A DNA stretch of 18,007 bases from Actinomycetes bacterium (GTDB lineage: Bacteria; Actinomycetota; Actinomycetes; S36-B12; UBA10799). The position numbers and the translations under genes are program-made. Every line of letters begins with the position of its first letter. The first letter of the stretch is position 1. The stretch spans positions 1 to 18,007 of the forward strand of contig JAKOZM010000138.1 of assembly GCA_029779995.1 (NCBI GenBank), read 5' to 3'. Below are positions 1-7,737 of this stretch, in pieces. Under the pieces are notes generated by a model. It did not search any database and was not told the DNA's origin. It saw only the letters and a program-made list of their open reading frames with translations.

Positions 1-722
1 GAGTCGGTGGTGTTCACACTCTGACCGCCGGGCCCCGAGGACCGGTACACGTCGATGCGCAGGTCGTTGGGGTCGATCGTCACTTCGACGTCCTCGGTCT
101 CGGGGAAGACCAGTACGCCGGCAGCGGAGGTGTGGATGCGGCCCTGCGACTCTGTGACGGGCACCCGTTGCACCCGATGCACGCCGGCTTCGAACTTCAG
201 CCGGGCGTACGGCAACTGGTCGGGCTGGGACTGTCCCTTGGCCTTGACCGAGATGCTGGCGTCCTTGATGCCACCGAGGTTGGTCTCTTCAAGGTGGATG
301 ACCTCGAAACGCCAGCCACGAATTGCCGCGTAGCGCTCGTACATCCGCATCAAGTCACCGGCGAACAACGCCGACTCGTCGCCGCCTTCGCCAGCCTTGA
401 TCTCGAGGATGGCGTCGGAGTCGTCGAGGGGATCCCGGGGCACCAGCAATTCACTGAGTTGCTCGGCGACCCGCTCCCGTTCACCCGCCAGGGCCTCGGC
501 CTCGTCAGCGAACGAGGCATCGTCCTGGGCAAGCTCGCGAGCGGCCTGCTCGTCCTCGCCGAGCGTGAGCCAGCGCTGGTAGGTCTCCACCAGCGGTCGC
601 AGCTGCGCGTGCCGCTTGCCGACCTGCCGGGCACGCGCGGGATCGGCATGCAGGGCAGGGTCGGCAAGGTCGGTCTCGAGGCGGTGCAGCTCGTCGACCA
701 GGGCGGTGACCCGTTCGAACAC
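1..722 (-). CDS. prfA: Peptide chain release factor 1 (RF1), C-terminal end cut off by window edge
   Basis: RF1 reads UAA and UAG stop codons in the ribosomal A site and triggers hydrolysis of peptidyl-tRNA. The reading frame starts at GTG 722-720 ([12 protein letters not shown]) and runs off the left edge after about 240 residues, against roughly 355-360 in the family. The stop-codon recognition tripeptide PVT lies at about residues 188-190 in the context [14 protein letters not shown]. That PxT form, rather than SPF, marks RF1 and not RF2. The catalytic GGQ is at about residues 232-234 (bases 21-29), followed by SVNTTDS. The coiled-coil N-terminal domain is complete. The GTG directly follows the TAA of rpmE with no spacer, so translation is probably coupled to L31. 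The rho-rpmE-prfA order matches other actinobacteria. Confidence 0.96.
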   Translation of the reverse strand, partial: MFERVTALVDELHRLETDLADPALHADPARARQVGKRHAQLRPLVETYQRWLTLGEDEQAARELAQDDASFADEAEALAGERERVAEQLSELLVPRDPLDDSDAILEIKAGEGGDESALFAGDLMRMYERYAAIRGWRFEVIHLEETNLGGIKDASISVKAKGQSQPDQLPYARLKFEAGVHRVQRVPVTESQGRIHTSAAGVLVFPETEDVEVTIDPNDLRIDVYRSSGPGGQSVNTTD

Positions 723-938
723 TTACTTGCTGGCTTGCTTGCCGAAGCGCTTCTCGAACTTGGCAACCCGGCCGCCGGTGTCGAGGATCTTCTGCTTGCC
801 GGTGTAGAAGGGGTGGCACTTGTTGCACACATCTGCGTGGATGGTGCCGCTCTTGGCGGTGCTGCGTGTGGTGAACGTGTTGCCACAGGAACAGGTCACC
901 GTGGTGTCGACGTAATCCGGATGGATGTCGGGCTTCAT
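723..938 (-). CDS. rpmE: 50S ribosomal protein L31, zinc-binding type
   Basis: L31 is a small protein of the large ribosomal subunit that helps bridge it to the 30S head. The 71-residue product begins [20 protein letters not shown], the normal L31 start and length. It keeps four cysteines (C16, C18, C38, C41), the zinc-binding C+ form, as opposed to the cysteine-free form used under zinc starvation. The ATG at 936-938 is preceded by a strong ribosome binding site, AAGGAG, at 944-949 with 5 bases of spacing. The TAA stop at 723-725 abuts the prfA start. The upstream neighbour is a secreted-protein gene ending 100 bases away, so rpmE-prfA may have its own promoter in 939-1038, but I could not fix one there. 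Confidence 0.97.
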   Translation of the reverse strand: MKPDIHPDYVDTTVTCSCGNTFTTRSTAKSGTIHADVCNKCHPFYTGKQKILDTGGRVAKFEKRFGKQASK

Positions 939-943
939 TGAGT

Positions 944-949
944 CTCCTT
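944..949 (-). promoter_or_regulatory. Ribosome binding site of rpmE
   Basis: AAGGAG on the minus strand lies 5 bases before the rpmE ATG. It is the strongest Shine-Dalgarno sequence near any start in the window and fits a highly expressed ribosomal protein gene. Confidence 0.8.
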
Positions 950-1038
950 AAGGTGTCCCGGGTCGCCGAAAACGCACAGCGTGAACCGGGGCTAGGTACT
1001 CAGTGTAACTGTGTGCCCGCGGCCGGTATTCCAGCGGT

Positions 1039-1980
1039 TCAGCGAGGTGCCAGTTCCACACCGGTGAGATCCAGATTCCAGGAATAGCGGGTCGCCCGGT
1101 TGTCGCCACCGTCGGAGTACTGATGGGAGCCGGTGATGCGGCTCAGGTCCGTCGTGACCTGCTGAAGACCGCCTGGCTGCGAAGCGTCTCCCAGGTTGAG
1201 CAGACCCATGCCCTGGACGTATCCGAACATCTCACCCCAGTCCCCAGTCCGGGCGTCGCACGTTCTCGTGGCGATGAAGGGTGACGGGAACGAGAACTCC
1301 AGACCGATCCGTGCGGTCCATACCCAGCTCTGCCCCACCTTGGCGCGCGGGATGGTGAGCCGCCCGTGGGCCAGGAGGGGGTCGGTCAAGGTTGCGCCCC
1401 CCTCGTAAGGGCAGGTCCCGGTTCCCGAAACCTGCCAGGTGATGCCCAGGAACTCCACCGCGTAGACGACGTTCTTGTCGTCGGTCAGTTCGCCGTCGTA
1501 GACGAAGGTCAGGGCCCCTGAGGCATCGAGGCGGGAGTCGCCCGTGGGCACCTGGGCCATGGTGTAGGTCCCTGTGAGTCGCTTCGGGAAACTGTCCGCA
1601 ACGTCGACCCGCCGCGAGAAGCTGACCTCCTGGTAGTTGCCCCGTCGCGCGGGTACGTACAACCGCCAGTACCACCGGCCCAACTGCGGCGACGGCACCG
1701 TGAACGAGACCTTGCCTCCCCGGGTCGTTCGCACCCGCTGGACGGTGGCGAACTTCCAGTCCTCGAACTTGCTTCGCTGCAGAAAGACGCGTAGTCCCTT
1801 CTGCCGTCCCACGGTCGCCGTAGCCGTCCACTGCGTCCCCACGCTGACGGCCAGCGGCTTGATGGTGAACTTGCGGATCGGAAAAGAATCCGACGCGGGC
1901 GCTGGAGCGGCACCAACGACCACGAGCATGGCAGCCAACACCGCGAGAAGGGGCAACAGCCAGTTACGCCGCAAGATCAT
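1039..1980 (-). CDS. Secreted protein of unknown function, beta-rich
   Basis: I do not recognise a named family. The 313-residue product has a clear N-terminal signal peptide: basic MILRRN, a hydrophobic core at about residues 7-24, and a probable cleavage site near APAPAS at residues 25-30. The mature part is rich in alternating hydrophobic, Thr, Ser and aromatic residues, as in beta-sandwich domains. Residues about 33-127 resemble an Ig/fibronectin-like segment (VGTQWTATATVG, GRWYWRLYVPARRGNY). Residues 130-313 form a second segment with only two cysteines (C190, C241), which could form a disulfide. I see no catalytic motif and no sortase or lipobox signal. It lies between rho (37 bases upstream) and rpmE. 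No Shine-Dalgarno sequence precedes the ATG; instead TACGCT stands 6 bases before it, suggesting a leaderless transcript separate from rho. Confidence 0.75.
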   Translation of the reverse strand: MILRRNWLLPLLAVLAAMLVVVGAAPAPASDSFPIRKFTIKPLAVSVGTQWTATATVGRQKGLRVFLQRSKFEDWKFATVQRVRTTRGGKVSFTVPSPQLGRWYWRLYVPARRGNYQEVSFSRRVDVADSFPKRLTGTYTMAQVPTGDSRLDASGALTFVYDGELTDDKNVVYAVEFLGITWQVSGTGTCPYEGGATLTDPLLAHGRLTIPRAKVGQSWVWTARIGLEFSFPSPFIATRTCDARTGDWGEMFGYVQGMGLLNLGDASQPGGLQQVTTDLSRITGSHQYSDGGDNRATRYSWNLDLTGVELAPR

Positions 1981-1986
1981 TGGAGC

Positions 1987-1992
1987 AGCGTA
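1987..1992 (-). promoter_or_regulatory. Putative -10 box of a leaderless transcript (secreted protein gene)
   Basis: TACGCT matches TANNNT and ends 6 bases before the ATG at 1980, so transcription would begin at or next to the start codon. No Shine-Dalgarno sequence is present and the -35 region is weak. The hexamer also forms part of a small inverted repeat (AGCAG, 5-base loop, CTGCT). Confidence 0.4.
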
Positions 1993-2017
1993 ACTGCTGA
2001 CTCCCTCAGCCGGAAGC

Positions 2018-3736
2018 TCAGAACCTCTCGCCGCTGGGCGCCTCGGCCTCGAGGCCGGCCGGCGTGGTCTGCTGCACCTGCCGCAGGAACTCGTAGTTGC
2101 TGCTGGTCTCCCGCAACTTGCTGATCAGCAACTCGATGCCCTGCTGGGTGTCCAAGGCATGCAGGACCCGGCGCAGTTTCCAGACGATGGCCAACTCCTC
2201 CTTGGTCATCAGCAGCTCTTCCTTGCGGGTGCCGGACGCATCCACATCGACAGCCGGGAACACCCGCTTGTCGGCCAGGCGCCGGTCCAGTTTGAGCTCC
2301 ATGTTGCCGGTGCCCTTGAACTCCTCGAAGATCACCTCGTCCATGCGGGATCCGGTCTCCACCAGCGCGGTGGCGATGATCGTCAACGAGCCACCCTCCT
2401 CGATGTTGCGCGCAGCACCGAAGAACTTCTTGGGCGGGTACAACGCCGCCGAGTCCACCCCACCGGAAAGGATACGTCCTGAGGCCGGGGCTGAAAGGTT
2501 GTATGCGCGCCCCAAACGGGTCATCGAGTCGAGCAGAATCACGACGTCCTGACCCATCTCGACGAGCCGCTTCGCCCGCTCGATCGCCAGTTCGGCCACG
2601 GTCGTGTGGTCGTCGGCGGGACGGTCGAAGGTGGAGGCGATGACCTCACCCTTGACCGAGCGCTTCATGTCCGTGACCTCTTCGGGCCGCTCATCCACGA
2701 GCACCACCATCAGGTGAACCTCGGGGTTGTTCGCGGTGATGGAGTTCGCGATCCGCTGCAGCACCATGGTCTTGCCGGCCTTGGGCGGGGACACGATCAA
2801 CCCACGCTGTCCCTTCCCGATCGGGGCGACGAGGTCGATGATGCGCGCGGTGAGGTTGGAGGCATCGCCCTCGAGGCGCAGTCGGTGCTGGGGGTACAGC
2901 GGAGTGAGCTTGCCAAACTCCTTGCGTTCCCGGGACTTATCCGGATCCAAGCCATTGATCTTGTCGATGCGAACCAGTGGGTTGTACTTCTGACGGCTGT
3001 TGTCGGCCTCGCGGTTCGGGCGGATCGCTCCGACCACGTGGTCACCCTTGCGCAGCGCGTACTTCTTGACCAGACCAAGGCTGAGGTAGGCGTCGGTCGG
3101 CCCAGGCAGGTAACCGGTCGTGCGCAGGAAGGCATAGTTATCCAGCACATCGAGGATGCCGGCCACGGGCACGAGCACCTCATCCTCGGTCACCTCGGGC
3201 TCGACATCGTCGCGGCGGCGTTCGCGGTTGCGATCCCGGCCGCGGCGGCGCCGGTTGTTGGCGTTGTTGTTGCGATCGCGGTTGCTCTCACCATCGCGGG
3301 CCTGCTGCTCACGACTGCGGTCCCCGCCATCCCGGTTCTGCTGATCAGCGCCATCGCCCTCGCGGTTCTGGTTCTGCTCGCGGTTCTGGTTCTGCTCGCG
3401 GTTCTGGTTCTGCTCGCGGTTCCGGTTGCGGTTGCGCCCGCCCTCCCGGCTCTCCTCGCGCCCAGCTTTCTGGGGCTCGCCCTCCGCTTGCGGCTGGGCC
3501 GCCGCTGGCTGTTGCACCTCAGACTGCTCAGGCGCGCTGGCCTCAGAGTGCTTCTCAGCGGGAGGTTGCTCACTCTTCGCAGCACCCTGCAGGGCGGCGA
3601 TGAGTTCGCTCTTGCGCATGGACGAAGCTCCAGAGATTCCCTGGTCAGCTGCCATTTTGCGCAGATCTGCAAGCAGCATCCCGGTGAGGCCCGGGCGACG
3701 TTTGGCGGTCGGCTGCTCGATTGTGGTGTCAGTCAA
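2018..3736 (-). CDS. rho: Transcription termination factor Rho, with long Arg/Asn-rich insert
   Basis: Rho is a hexameric RNA-dependent ATPase/translocase that ends transcription of untranslated RNA. The predicted 572 residues contain a Rho N-terminal helical domain (about 17-51), a hydrophilic low-complexity insert (about 52-182), the OB-fold RNA-binding domain (about 186-262, [17 protein letters not shown]), and the RecA-like ATPase core. Walker A is SPPKAGKT at 316-323, the catalytic Glu motif DERPEE is at 348-353, Walker B is DVVILLDS at 397-404, and the Q-loop region [17 protein letters not shown] is at 424-440. The start is taken as TTG 3736-3734 (MTDTTIEQ) because AAAGGG precedes it by 8 bases and a conserved-looking N-terminus follows. 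The frame stays open up to 4060, but that part has noncoding-like composition. The insert is typical of actinobacterial Rho; the exact EQNQNR repeats within it are notable. Confidence 0.97.
   Translation of the reverse strand: MTDTTIEQPTAKRRPGLTGMLLADLRKMAADQGISGASSMRKSELIAALQGAAKSEQPPAEKHSEASAPEQSEVQQPAAAQPQAEGEPQKAGREESREGGRNRNRNREQNQNREQNQNREQNQNREGDGADQQNRDGGDRSREQQARDGESNRDRNNNANNRRRRGRDRNRERRRDDVEPEVTEDEVLVPVAGILDVLDNYAFLRTTGYLPGPTDAYLSLGLVKKYALRKGDHVVGAIRPNREADNSRQKYNPLVRIDKINGLDPDKSRERKEFGKLTPLYPQHRLRLEGDASNLTARIIDLVAPIGKGQRGLIVSPPKAGKTMVLQRIANSITANNPEVHLMVVLVDERPEEVTDMKRSVKGEVIASTFDRPADDHTTVAELAIERAKRLVEMGQDVVILLDSMTRLGRAYNLSAPASGRILSGGVDSAALYPPKKFFGAARNIEEGGSLTIIATALVETGSRMDEVIFEEFKGTGNMELKLDRRLADKRVFPAVDVDASGTRKEELLMTKEELAIVWKLRRVLHALDTQQGIELLISKLRETSSNYEFLRQVQQTTPAGLEAEAPSGERF
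3362..3415 (-). repeat. Three tandem 18-bp repeats inside rho (EQNQNR units)
   Basis: The plus-strand unit GCGGTTCTGGTTCTGCTC occurs three times in a row without mismatch (3362-3379, 3380-3397, 3398-3415), followed by a decayed partial copy. It is in frame and encodes repeated EQNQNR in the low-complexity insert of Rho (around residues 106-126). Perfect identity at the DNA level suggests recent slippage or unequal exchange. Confidence 0.9.
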
Positions 3737-3743
3737 GTGACAC

Positions 3744-3749
3744 GCCCTT
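3744..3749 (-). promoter_or_regulatory. Ribosome binding site that decides the rho start
   Basis: Minus-strand AAAGGG lies about 8 bases before TTG 3736-3734. It is the only Shine-Dalgarno-like sequence next to a start codon in the rho frame and supports the 572-residue product. An overlapping 6-codon ATG frame (MKGRVT, ATG at 3753-3751) ends in a TGA that overlaps this TTG. Confidence 0.55.
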
Positions 3750-3760
3750 TCATGGACGCG

Positions 3761-3784
3761 GGGCGAGTTCACGTGGATTCGCCC
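3761..3784. repeat. Imperfect 24-bp dyad upstream of rho
   Basis: The half-sites GGGCGAGTTCAC and, on the opposite strand, GGGCGAATCCAC match at 10 of 12 positions around a CACGTG centre. The dyad lies 25-48 bases before the rho start codon. It could be a protein operator or a hairpin in the rho leader mRNA; the sequence alone does not decide. Confidence 0.5.
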
Positions 3785-3904
3785 AACAGGTGAACGGCGA
3801 TAAAGACACCGCCCACTTCGGACAGGTTGTGCCAAGTGGGATTCAAGTGAGAAGAACGGGTGGGGCACGCGTGGCTTGACGGCCCCCCGGTTGATCGCCA
3901 CGAG

Positions 3905-3933
3905 TTGAATGCCCTGGCTGCGCCCACTGTAAC
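3905..3933 (+). promoter_or_regulatory. Possible promoter for the CoA-binding protein gene
   Basis: TTGAAT and TGTAAC are separated by 17 bp, with a predicted start near 3940 and a leader of about 65 bases before the ATG at 4005. TACCGT at 3983-3988 is an alternative -10. Both are weak matches. Confidence 0.25.
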
Positions 3934-4004
3934 ACTGCGAAGCCTCGAGGCGGAACCATACCCGTCGTGTCGACCACAGCAGTACCGTGAATATGGAGGC
4001 GACA

Positions 4005-4478
4005 ATGAAGGTTGCAGAAGCAGCAGAGCAATTCCTGACACACAAGCGCATCGCGGTCACCGGGGTGTCACGCAGTGCTGATCAACACGGAGCCAACGTC
4101 GTGTACGAACGGCTGAAGGATCGTGGCTACACGGTCTTCGCCGTCAATCCGAACGTGACGGAGATCGTCGGCGATCCCAGTTATCCGGATCTACGTTCGA
4201 TTCCAGGTGGGGTTGAGGCGGTCGTGATCGGCACCCGCGCGGAGCACGCCCCTGCCACCATGCGCGAGATCGTCGAGTTGGGCATCCCATGCGCGTGGAT
4301 GCACCGGGCCTTCGGCGCGGGCAGCGTCAGCGATGAGGCCACCCGGATCGGCCGGGAAGCGGGGGTACTGGTCATCGATGGGGGCTGTCCCCTGATGTTC
4401 GGGGCCACGTCCGACGGCGGCCACCGGTTCATGTGCCGGATGCTGAAAGCAACGGGCAAGGTGCCGCGGACCGTCTGA
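4005..4478 (+). CDS. CoA-binding (Rossmann-fold) domain protein, YccU-like
   Basis: This 157-residue soluble protein looks like the stand-alone CoA_binding_2 family (YccU-like), whose cellular role is not settled. A nucleotide-binding N-terminus (KRIAVTGVSRSADQHGANVV, residues 14-33) is followed by GYTVFAVNPN at 41-50, where the family usually reads YPVNP. GIPCAWMHRAFG (93-104) and the C-terminal VIDGGCPLMF (123-132) are also family-like. The ATG at 4005 is chosen because GGAGG lies 6 bases upstream; GTG 3987 and ATG 3993 are in frame but lack a site. It is the only plus-strand gene in the left half, inserted between rho and thrB and convergent with thrB (10 bases between stops). It is probably a single-gene transcript. 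Confidence 0.85.
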   Translation: MKVAEAAEQFLTHKRIAVTGVSRSADQHGANVVYERLKDRGYTVFAVNPNVTEIVGDPSYPDLRSIPGGVEAVVIGTRAEHAPATMREIVELGIPCAWMHRAFGAGSVSDEATRIGREAGVLVIDGGCPLMFGATSDGGHRFMCRMLKATGKVPRTV

Positions 4479-4488
4479 AGTCGCCCGG

Positions 4489-5331
4489 TTACGACCCGGT
4501 GACCAGCACTCCCTGCAGGGCGACCGGTAACTCCATGACTCGCCAGCCGTCAGGGGCAACCGCGGGCCCGAAAGCGATGACGCTGGGACCCGCCCCGGAG
4601 ATCGCTGCCGGCACCCCACACGCCCGCAGGTCCTGGACGAGATCCCACGACTGCGGGTAGGCGGGTTTGCGGTAGTCCTGATGCAGGCGGTCCTCGGTTG
4701 CCGCCAGCAGATGCTGTGGGTAGCCGGTGAACGCCGCTACCGCCAGGGCGGCTCGTCCGATCGCGTGTACGGCATCCGCGTAGGGAACGCTGGTCGGTAG
4801 CAGGCCGCGAGCGGTCTCGGTCGAAAGCCGCTGATGCGGGATGACCACGTTCACCCTTGACACAGTGGGCTGCAACCGCACTGCCATCCCCGACGACTCG
4901 GTCCATGCCACCGTCAGACCCCCGAGCAGGGCAGGAGCCACATTGTCCGGATGCCCCTCAATGCGGGTCGCCAGGTCGAGCAGAGTGGCGTCGTCAAGGT
5001 CGGCTCCGAGCGCCCGGGCACCCGCCAGACCAGTCACAATGGCGGCCGATGAACTCCCCAGACCACGCCCGTGCGGAATGACGTTCTCGCAGGTCAGAGC
5101 CACTTTTGGGGCAGTCTGCCGGACGTGTTCGAAGGCCCGGCGGAAGCTCGCCAGCACCAAGTGTTCGGGGCCGGTGGGCACCTCCCCAGCACCCTCTCCT
5201 GAGACGGTCACCCGGTCCTCGTCAGCGAGCTCGAACGTCACTCGGTCCCGCCACTCCAGAGCGAGGCCGAGGCTGTCGAAGCCAGGGCCAAGATTGGCCG
5301 ACGTGGCGGGGGCTCGAACGACCACCGTCAT
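4489..5331 (-). CDS. thrB: Homoserine kinase
   Basis: ThrB phosphorylates L-homoserine with ATP to O-phosphohomoserine, the substrate of threonine synthase. The 280-residue product is a GHMP kinase. It has the N-terminal signature VRAPATSANLGPGFDSLGLAL (residues 5-25), the ATP-binding glycine/serine loop PHGRGLGSSSAA (86-97), EGHPDNVAPALLGG (125-138), and the C-terminal SGAGPS loop (245-250). Length is normal for actinobacterial ThrB. The ATG shares one base with the thrC stop codon (TGATG at 5333-5329), so it is very likely translated by re-initiation after thrC. It is the last gene of the hom-thrC-thrB unit and converges with the CoA-binding protein gene. Confidence 0.97.
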   Translation of the reverse strand: MTVVVRAPATSANLGPGFDSLGLALEWRDRVTFELADEDRVTVSGEGAGEVPTGPEHLVLASFRRAFEHVRQTAPKVALTCENVIPHGRGLGSSSAAIVTGLAGARALGADLDDATLLDLATRIEGHPDNVAPALLGGLTVAWTESSGMAVRLQPTVSRVNVVIPHQRLSTETARGLLPTSVPYADAVHAIGRAALAVAAFTGYPQHLLAATEDRLHQDYRKPAYPQSWDLVQDLRACGVPAAISGAGPSVIAFGPAVAPDGWRVMELPVALQGVLVTGS

Positions 5332-6374
5332 CAGAGCAGCCCCAGTTCCGCGGCAGCCGCCTGCGCGTCAATCGCGATGCGGACCGGCTGCGGCGCACCG
5401 GCGATCGCCCACTGCGGGTCTTTGAGCCCGTTGCCGGTGACGGTGCACACGATCGTCTGGCCGGCATCCAGTTCGCCAGCGGCATGTTTGGCCAGCAGTC
5501 CGGCGACCCCGGCTGCCGATGCTGGCTCCACGAATACGCCCTCCCCCGCGGCGAGCAGCTTGTAGGCGCGCAGAATCTGCCGGTCGGTCACCATCTCGAT
5601 GACCCCACCCGACTCGTCGCGGGCCGCCTCGGCGAAGTCCCACGACGCCGGGTTGCCGATCCGGATGGCGGTCGCGATGGTCTGCGGCCGGCGCACCGGC
5701 GCCCCGCGCACGATGGGAGCTGCTCCCGCCGCCTGGAACCCCCACATGCGGGGGGCGACCTGGTACTCGCGATAGCCCTTCCAGTACGCGGTGATGTTGC
5801 CAGCGTTGCCCACGGGCAGACAGTGGATGTCCGGGGCGGCACCGAGTTGGTCCACGATCTCGAAACTGGCGGTCTTCTGCCCCTCGATGCGCACAGGGTT
5901 CACACTATTGACCAGCGCCACGGGGTACTCCTGCGACAGCTGACGGGCCAGCGTCAGGCAATCGTCGAAGTTGCCGTCGATCTGCAGCAGGCGGGCGCCG
6001 TGCACGAGCGCCTGCGCGAGTTTGCCCATCGCGATCTTGCCCGCTGGGACCAAGACGGCGCACACCATGTCGGCGCGCACCGCATAGGCAGCCGCGCTGG
6101 CGCTGGTGTTACCGGTCGAGGCACAAATGACCGCTTTGGCGCCTTCTTGGGCCGCGGTGGAGATGGCCATGGTCATGCCGCGGTCCTTGAAGGACCCGGT
6201 CGGATTGGCGCCCTCGACCTTCAGGTAGACCTCACAGCCGGTCGTCTCCGACAGGCGGTTGGCGCGCACCAAGGGGGTGCCGCCCTCCCGCAGGGTGATC
6301 ACGGGCGTCTGATCCGTCACCGGGAGATGGTCGCGGTACTCCTCGATGACCCCGCGCCAGACGTGGGCGGTCAT
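5331..6374 (-). CDS. thrC: Threonine synthase
   Basis: ThrC is a pyridoxal-phosphate enzyme that converts O-phosphohomoserine to threonine and phosphate. The 347-residue product is of the short actinobacterial/plant-like type. The PLP-binding lysine is K63 in [10 protein letters not shown] (residues 57-66), [13 protein letters not shown] follows at 86-98, the phosphate-binding GNAGN of PLP is at 189-193, and the C-terminal TVTGNGLKD is present. It starts with [19 protein letters not shown], a typical N-terminus. The ATG overlaps the hom stop by 4 bases (ATGA at 6371-6374), and its own stop overlaps thrB by 1 base. The three genes therefore form one tightly coupled unit for the last steps of threonine synthesis. 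Confidence 0.97.
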   Translation of the reverse strand: MTAHVWRGVIEEYRDHLPVTDQTPVITLREGGTPLVRANRLSETTGCEVYLKVEGANPTGSFKDRGMTMAISTAAQEGAKAVICASTGNTSASAAAYAVRADMVCAVLVPAGKIAMGKLAQALVHGARLLQIDGNFDDCLTLARQLSQEYPVALVNSVNPVRIEGQKTASFEIVDQLGAAPDIHCLPVGNAGNITAYWKGYREYQVAPRMWGFQAAGAAPIVRGAPVRRPQTIATAIRIGNPASWDFAEAARDESGGVIEMVTDRQILRAYKLLAAGEGVFVEPASAAGVAGLLAKHAAGELDAGQTIVCTVTGNGLKDPQWAIAGAPQPVRIAIDAQAAAAELGLL

Positions 6375-7666
6375 TCGACACCCTCCACGCGCATCACCGA
6401 CACCACCTGGTTGACGGCGTCGAGATCCCGCAGAGCATCCACGGTGGCGCTCAGATCGGCGTCGAGGGCCGCATGCGTGCCGATCAGCAACACCGCCCGG
6501 CCCGCCTCGTCAGTGGTGTCCTGCCGGACGGTCTGGATGGACACGTCGTGATGGCCGAAGCAGGTGGCGATGGCGGCCAGCACACCGGGCCGGTCGGCCA
6601 CGTCGAGATTGATGATGTAGCGCGTGGTGGCTTCCCCGATGGGCCGGGGCGTGAGTCCGGCGTACACCGACTGGGCCTGACCGGCGGCACCCGCCTGTCG
6701 GTTGCGCGCAGCCGTGACGAGGTCGCCCAGTACCGCGCTGGCGGTCGGTTCGCCGCCGGCACCTCTGCCGTAGAACATCATCTGGCCGGCTGATTCGGCT
6801 TCCACGAAGACGGCGTTGAATGCGTCCCGCACGCTGGCCAGCGGGTGAGCACGCGGCACCAAGGCCGGGTGCACCCGGGTCACCACACCGTGGCCGTCCG
6901 CCGTACGTTCGGCCACGGCCAGCAGTTTGATCACATAACCCAGGTCGCGGGCAGCCTCGACATCGCGCAGGGTGACCGAGGTGATCCCCTCGCAGTACAC
7001 GTCGAACAGGGTGACGCTGGAGTGGAAGGCGAGGGTGGCCAGGATCGCCGCTTTCGCCGCCGCATCATGTCCGCCCACGTCGGCAGTGGGGTCCGCCTCC
7101 GCGTAGCCGAGGCGTTGGGCCTCCGCGAGCACGTCCGCGTAGTCCGCACCCTCCTCGTCCATCTTCGTGAGGATGTAGTTCGTCGTGCCGTTGACGATCC
7201 CGAGCACCCGGCTGACCCGGTCGCCGGCCAGCGACTCCCGCAACGGTCGCAGCAGCGGGATCGCCCCGGCGACGGCCGCCTCGTAGAACAGGTCGACACC
7301 ATGGTCATGCGCGATCTGGTGCAGCGAGGCGCTGTGCTCACTGAGCAGGGCCTTGTTCGCGCTGATGACGCTGGCACCGTTGGCCAACGCCGTCTCCAAC
7401 AACTCCCGGGTGGGATCCAGACCGCCCATGACCTCCACGACGATGTCCACATCGTCGCGGGTGACCACACTCATCGGGTCGTCGGTCAGCAGCGCGGGAT
7501 CGATGCCCGGGCGGGGCTTCGATGTGTCGCGCACCGCGACGGCCACCAATTCCAGGGGCGCGCCGGCCCGCTGGCGCAGATCGTCGGCGGAATCGGTCAG
7601 CAACCGGGCCACCTGGGAACCTACAGTTCCACCACCGAGCAGGGCTACGCGCACAACGTCAGACAC
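6371..7666 (-). CDS. hom: Homoserine dehydrogenase with C-terminal ACT domain
   Basis: Hom reduces aspartate 4-semialdehyde to homoserine with NAD(P)H, the branch point toward threonine and methionine. The 431 residues contain a Rossmann nucleotide-binding motif, [10 protein letters not shown] (7-16); [11 protein letters not shown] (101-111) with K105; the catalytic-domain stretch VNGTTNYIL (158-166); and [19 protein letters not shown] (189-207) with candidate catalytic D201 and K205. An ACT domain at about 349-430 ([16 protein letters not shown]) is the usual site of feedback inhibition by threonine. The start is GTG 7666-7664; a G-rich GGGGG lies about 4 bases upstream. lysA ends 71 bases before it. 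No leaderless signature is seen here, so hom may be read from the lysA transcript. Confidence 0.97.
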   Translation of the reverse strand: MSDVVRVALLGGGTVGSQVARLLTDSADDLRQRAGAPLELVAVAVRDTSKPRPGIDPALLTDDPMSVVTRDDVDIVVEVMGGLDPTRELLETALANGASVISANKALLSEHSASLHQIAHDHGVDLFYEAAVAGAIPLLRPLRESLAGDRVSRVLGIVNGTTNYILTKMDEEGADYADVLAEAQRLGYAEADPTADVGGHDAAAKAAILATLAFHSSVTLFDVYCEGITSVTLRDVEAARDLGYVIKLLAVAERTADGHGVVTRVHPALVPRAHPLASVRDAFNAVFVEAESAGQMMFYGRGAGGEPTASAVLGDLVTAARNRQAGAAGQAQSVYAGLTPRPIGEATTRYIINLDVADRPGVLAAIATCFGHHDVSIQTVRQDTTDEAGRAVLLIGTHAALDADLSATVDALRDLDAVNQVVSVMRVEGVE

Positions 7667-7737
7667 GCCCCCAGTCTGTCACGGCAGGTTCGCGCACCTA
7701 CGGCAAAGGCTCCCCCGGACCCTTCGACCACCCCGCG

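Larger units (their letters stand above)
3737..4004. other. Divergent intergenic region with two inverted repeats (rho leader)
   Basis: This 268-bp stretch separates divergent rho and the CoA-binding protein gene. It holds a 24-bp dyad at 3761-3784 (10 of 12 arm positions match) and an inverted repeat CCCACTT/AAGTGGG at 3812-3818 and 3834-3840 with a 15-base loop. Both lie in the probable rho 5' leader. Promoter-like hexamers exist in both directions: plus TTGAAT at 3905-3910 with TGTAAC at 3928-3933 (17-bp spacer), and minus TATGGT at 3955-3960 and TACAGT at 3926-3931. None is strong. No credible gene was found here. Confidence 0.55.

Noticed and set aside
3362..3415. Regular repeats considered as a CRISPR array
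   Set aside because: The 18-bp units are directly adjacent without spacers, keep the reading frame and lie inside rho.
2606..3793. Plus-strand frame with long Val/Leu/Ala runs that looks like membrane segments
   Set aside because: It is the complement of the Arg/Asn/Gln-rich insert of Rho. The hydrophobic runs are an artefact of reading those codons backwards.
3737..4060. N-terminal extension of Rho by 108 residues
   Set aside because: The extension has many Cys, Trp and Ser codons unlike the rest of the gene and overlaps the CoA-binding gene. A Shine-Dalgarno sequence and a family-like N-terminus mark TTG 3736.
5106..6551. Long plus-strand open frame of about 480 codons opposite thrC and thrB
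   Set aside because: It is a mirror frame of high-GC coding sequence. The minus-strand thrB, thrC and hom carry clear catalytic motifs and overlapping starts; the plus-strand product shows no motif.
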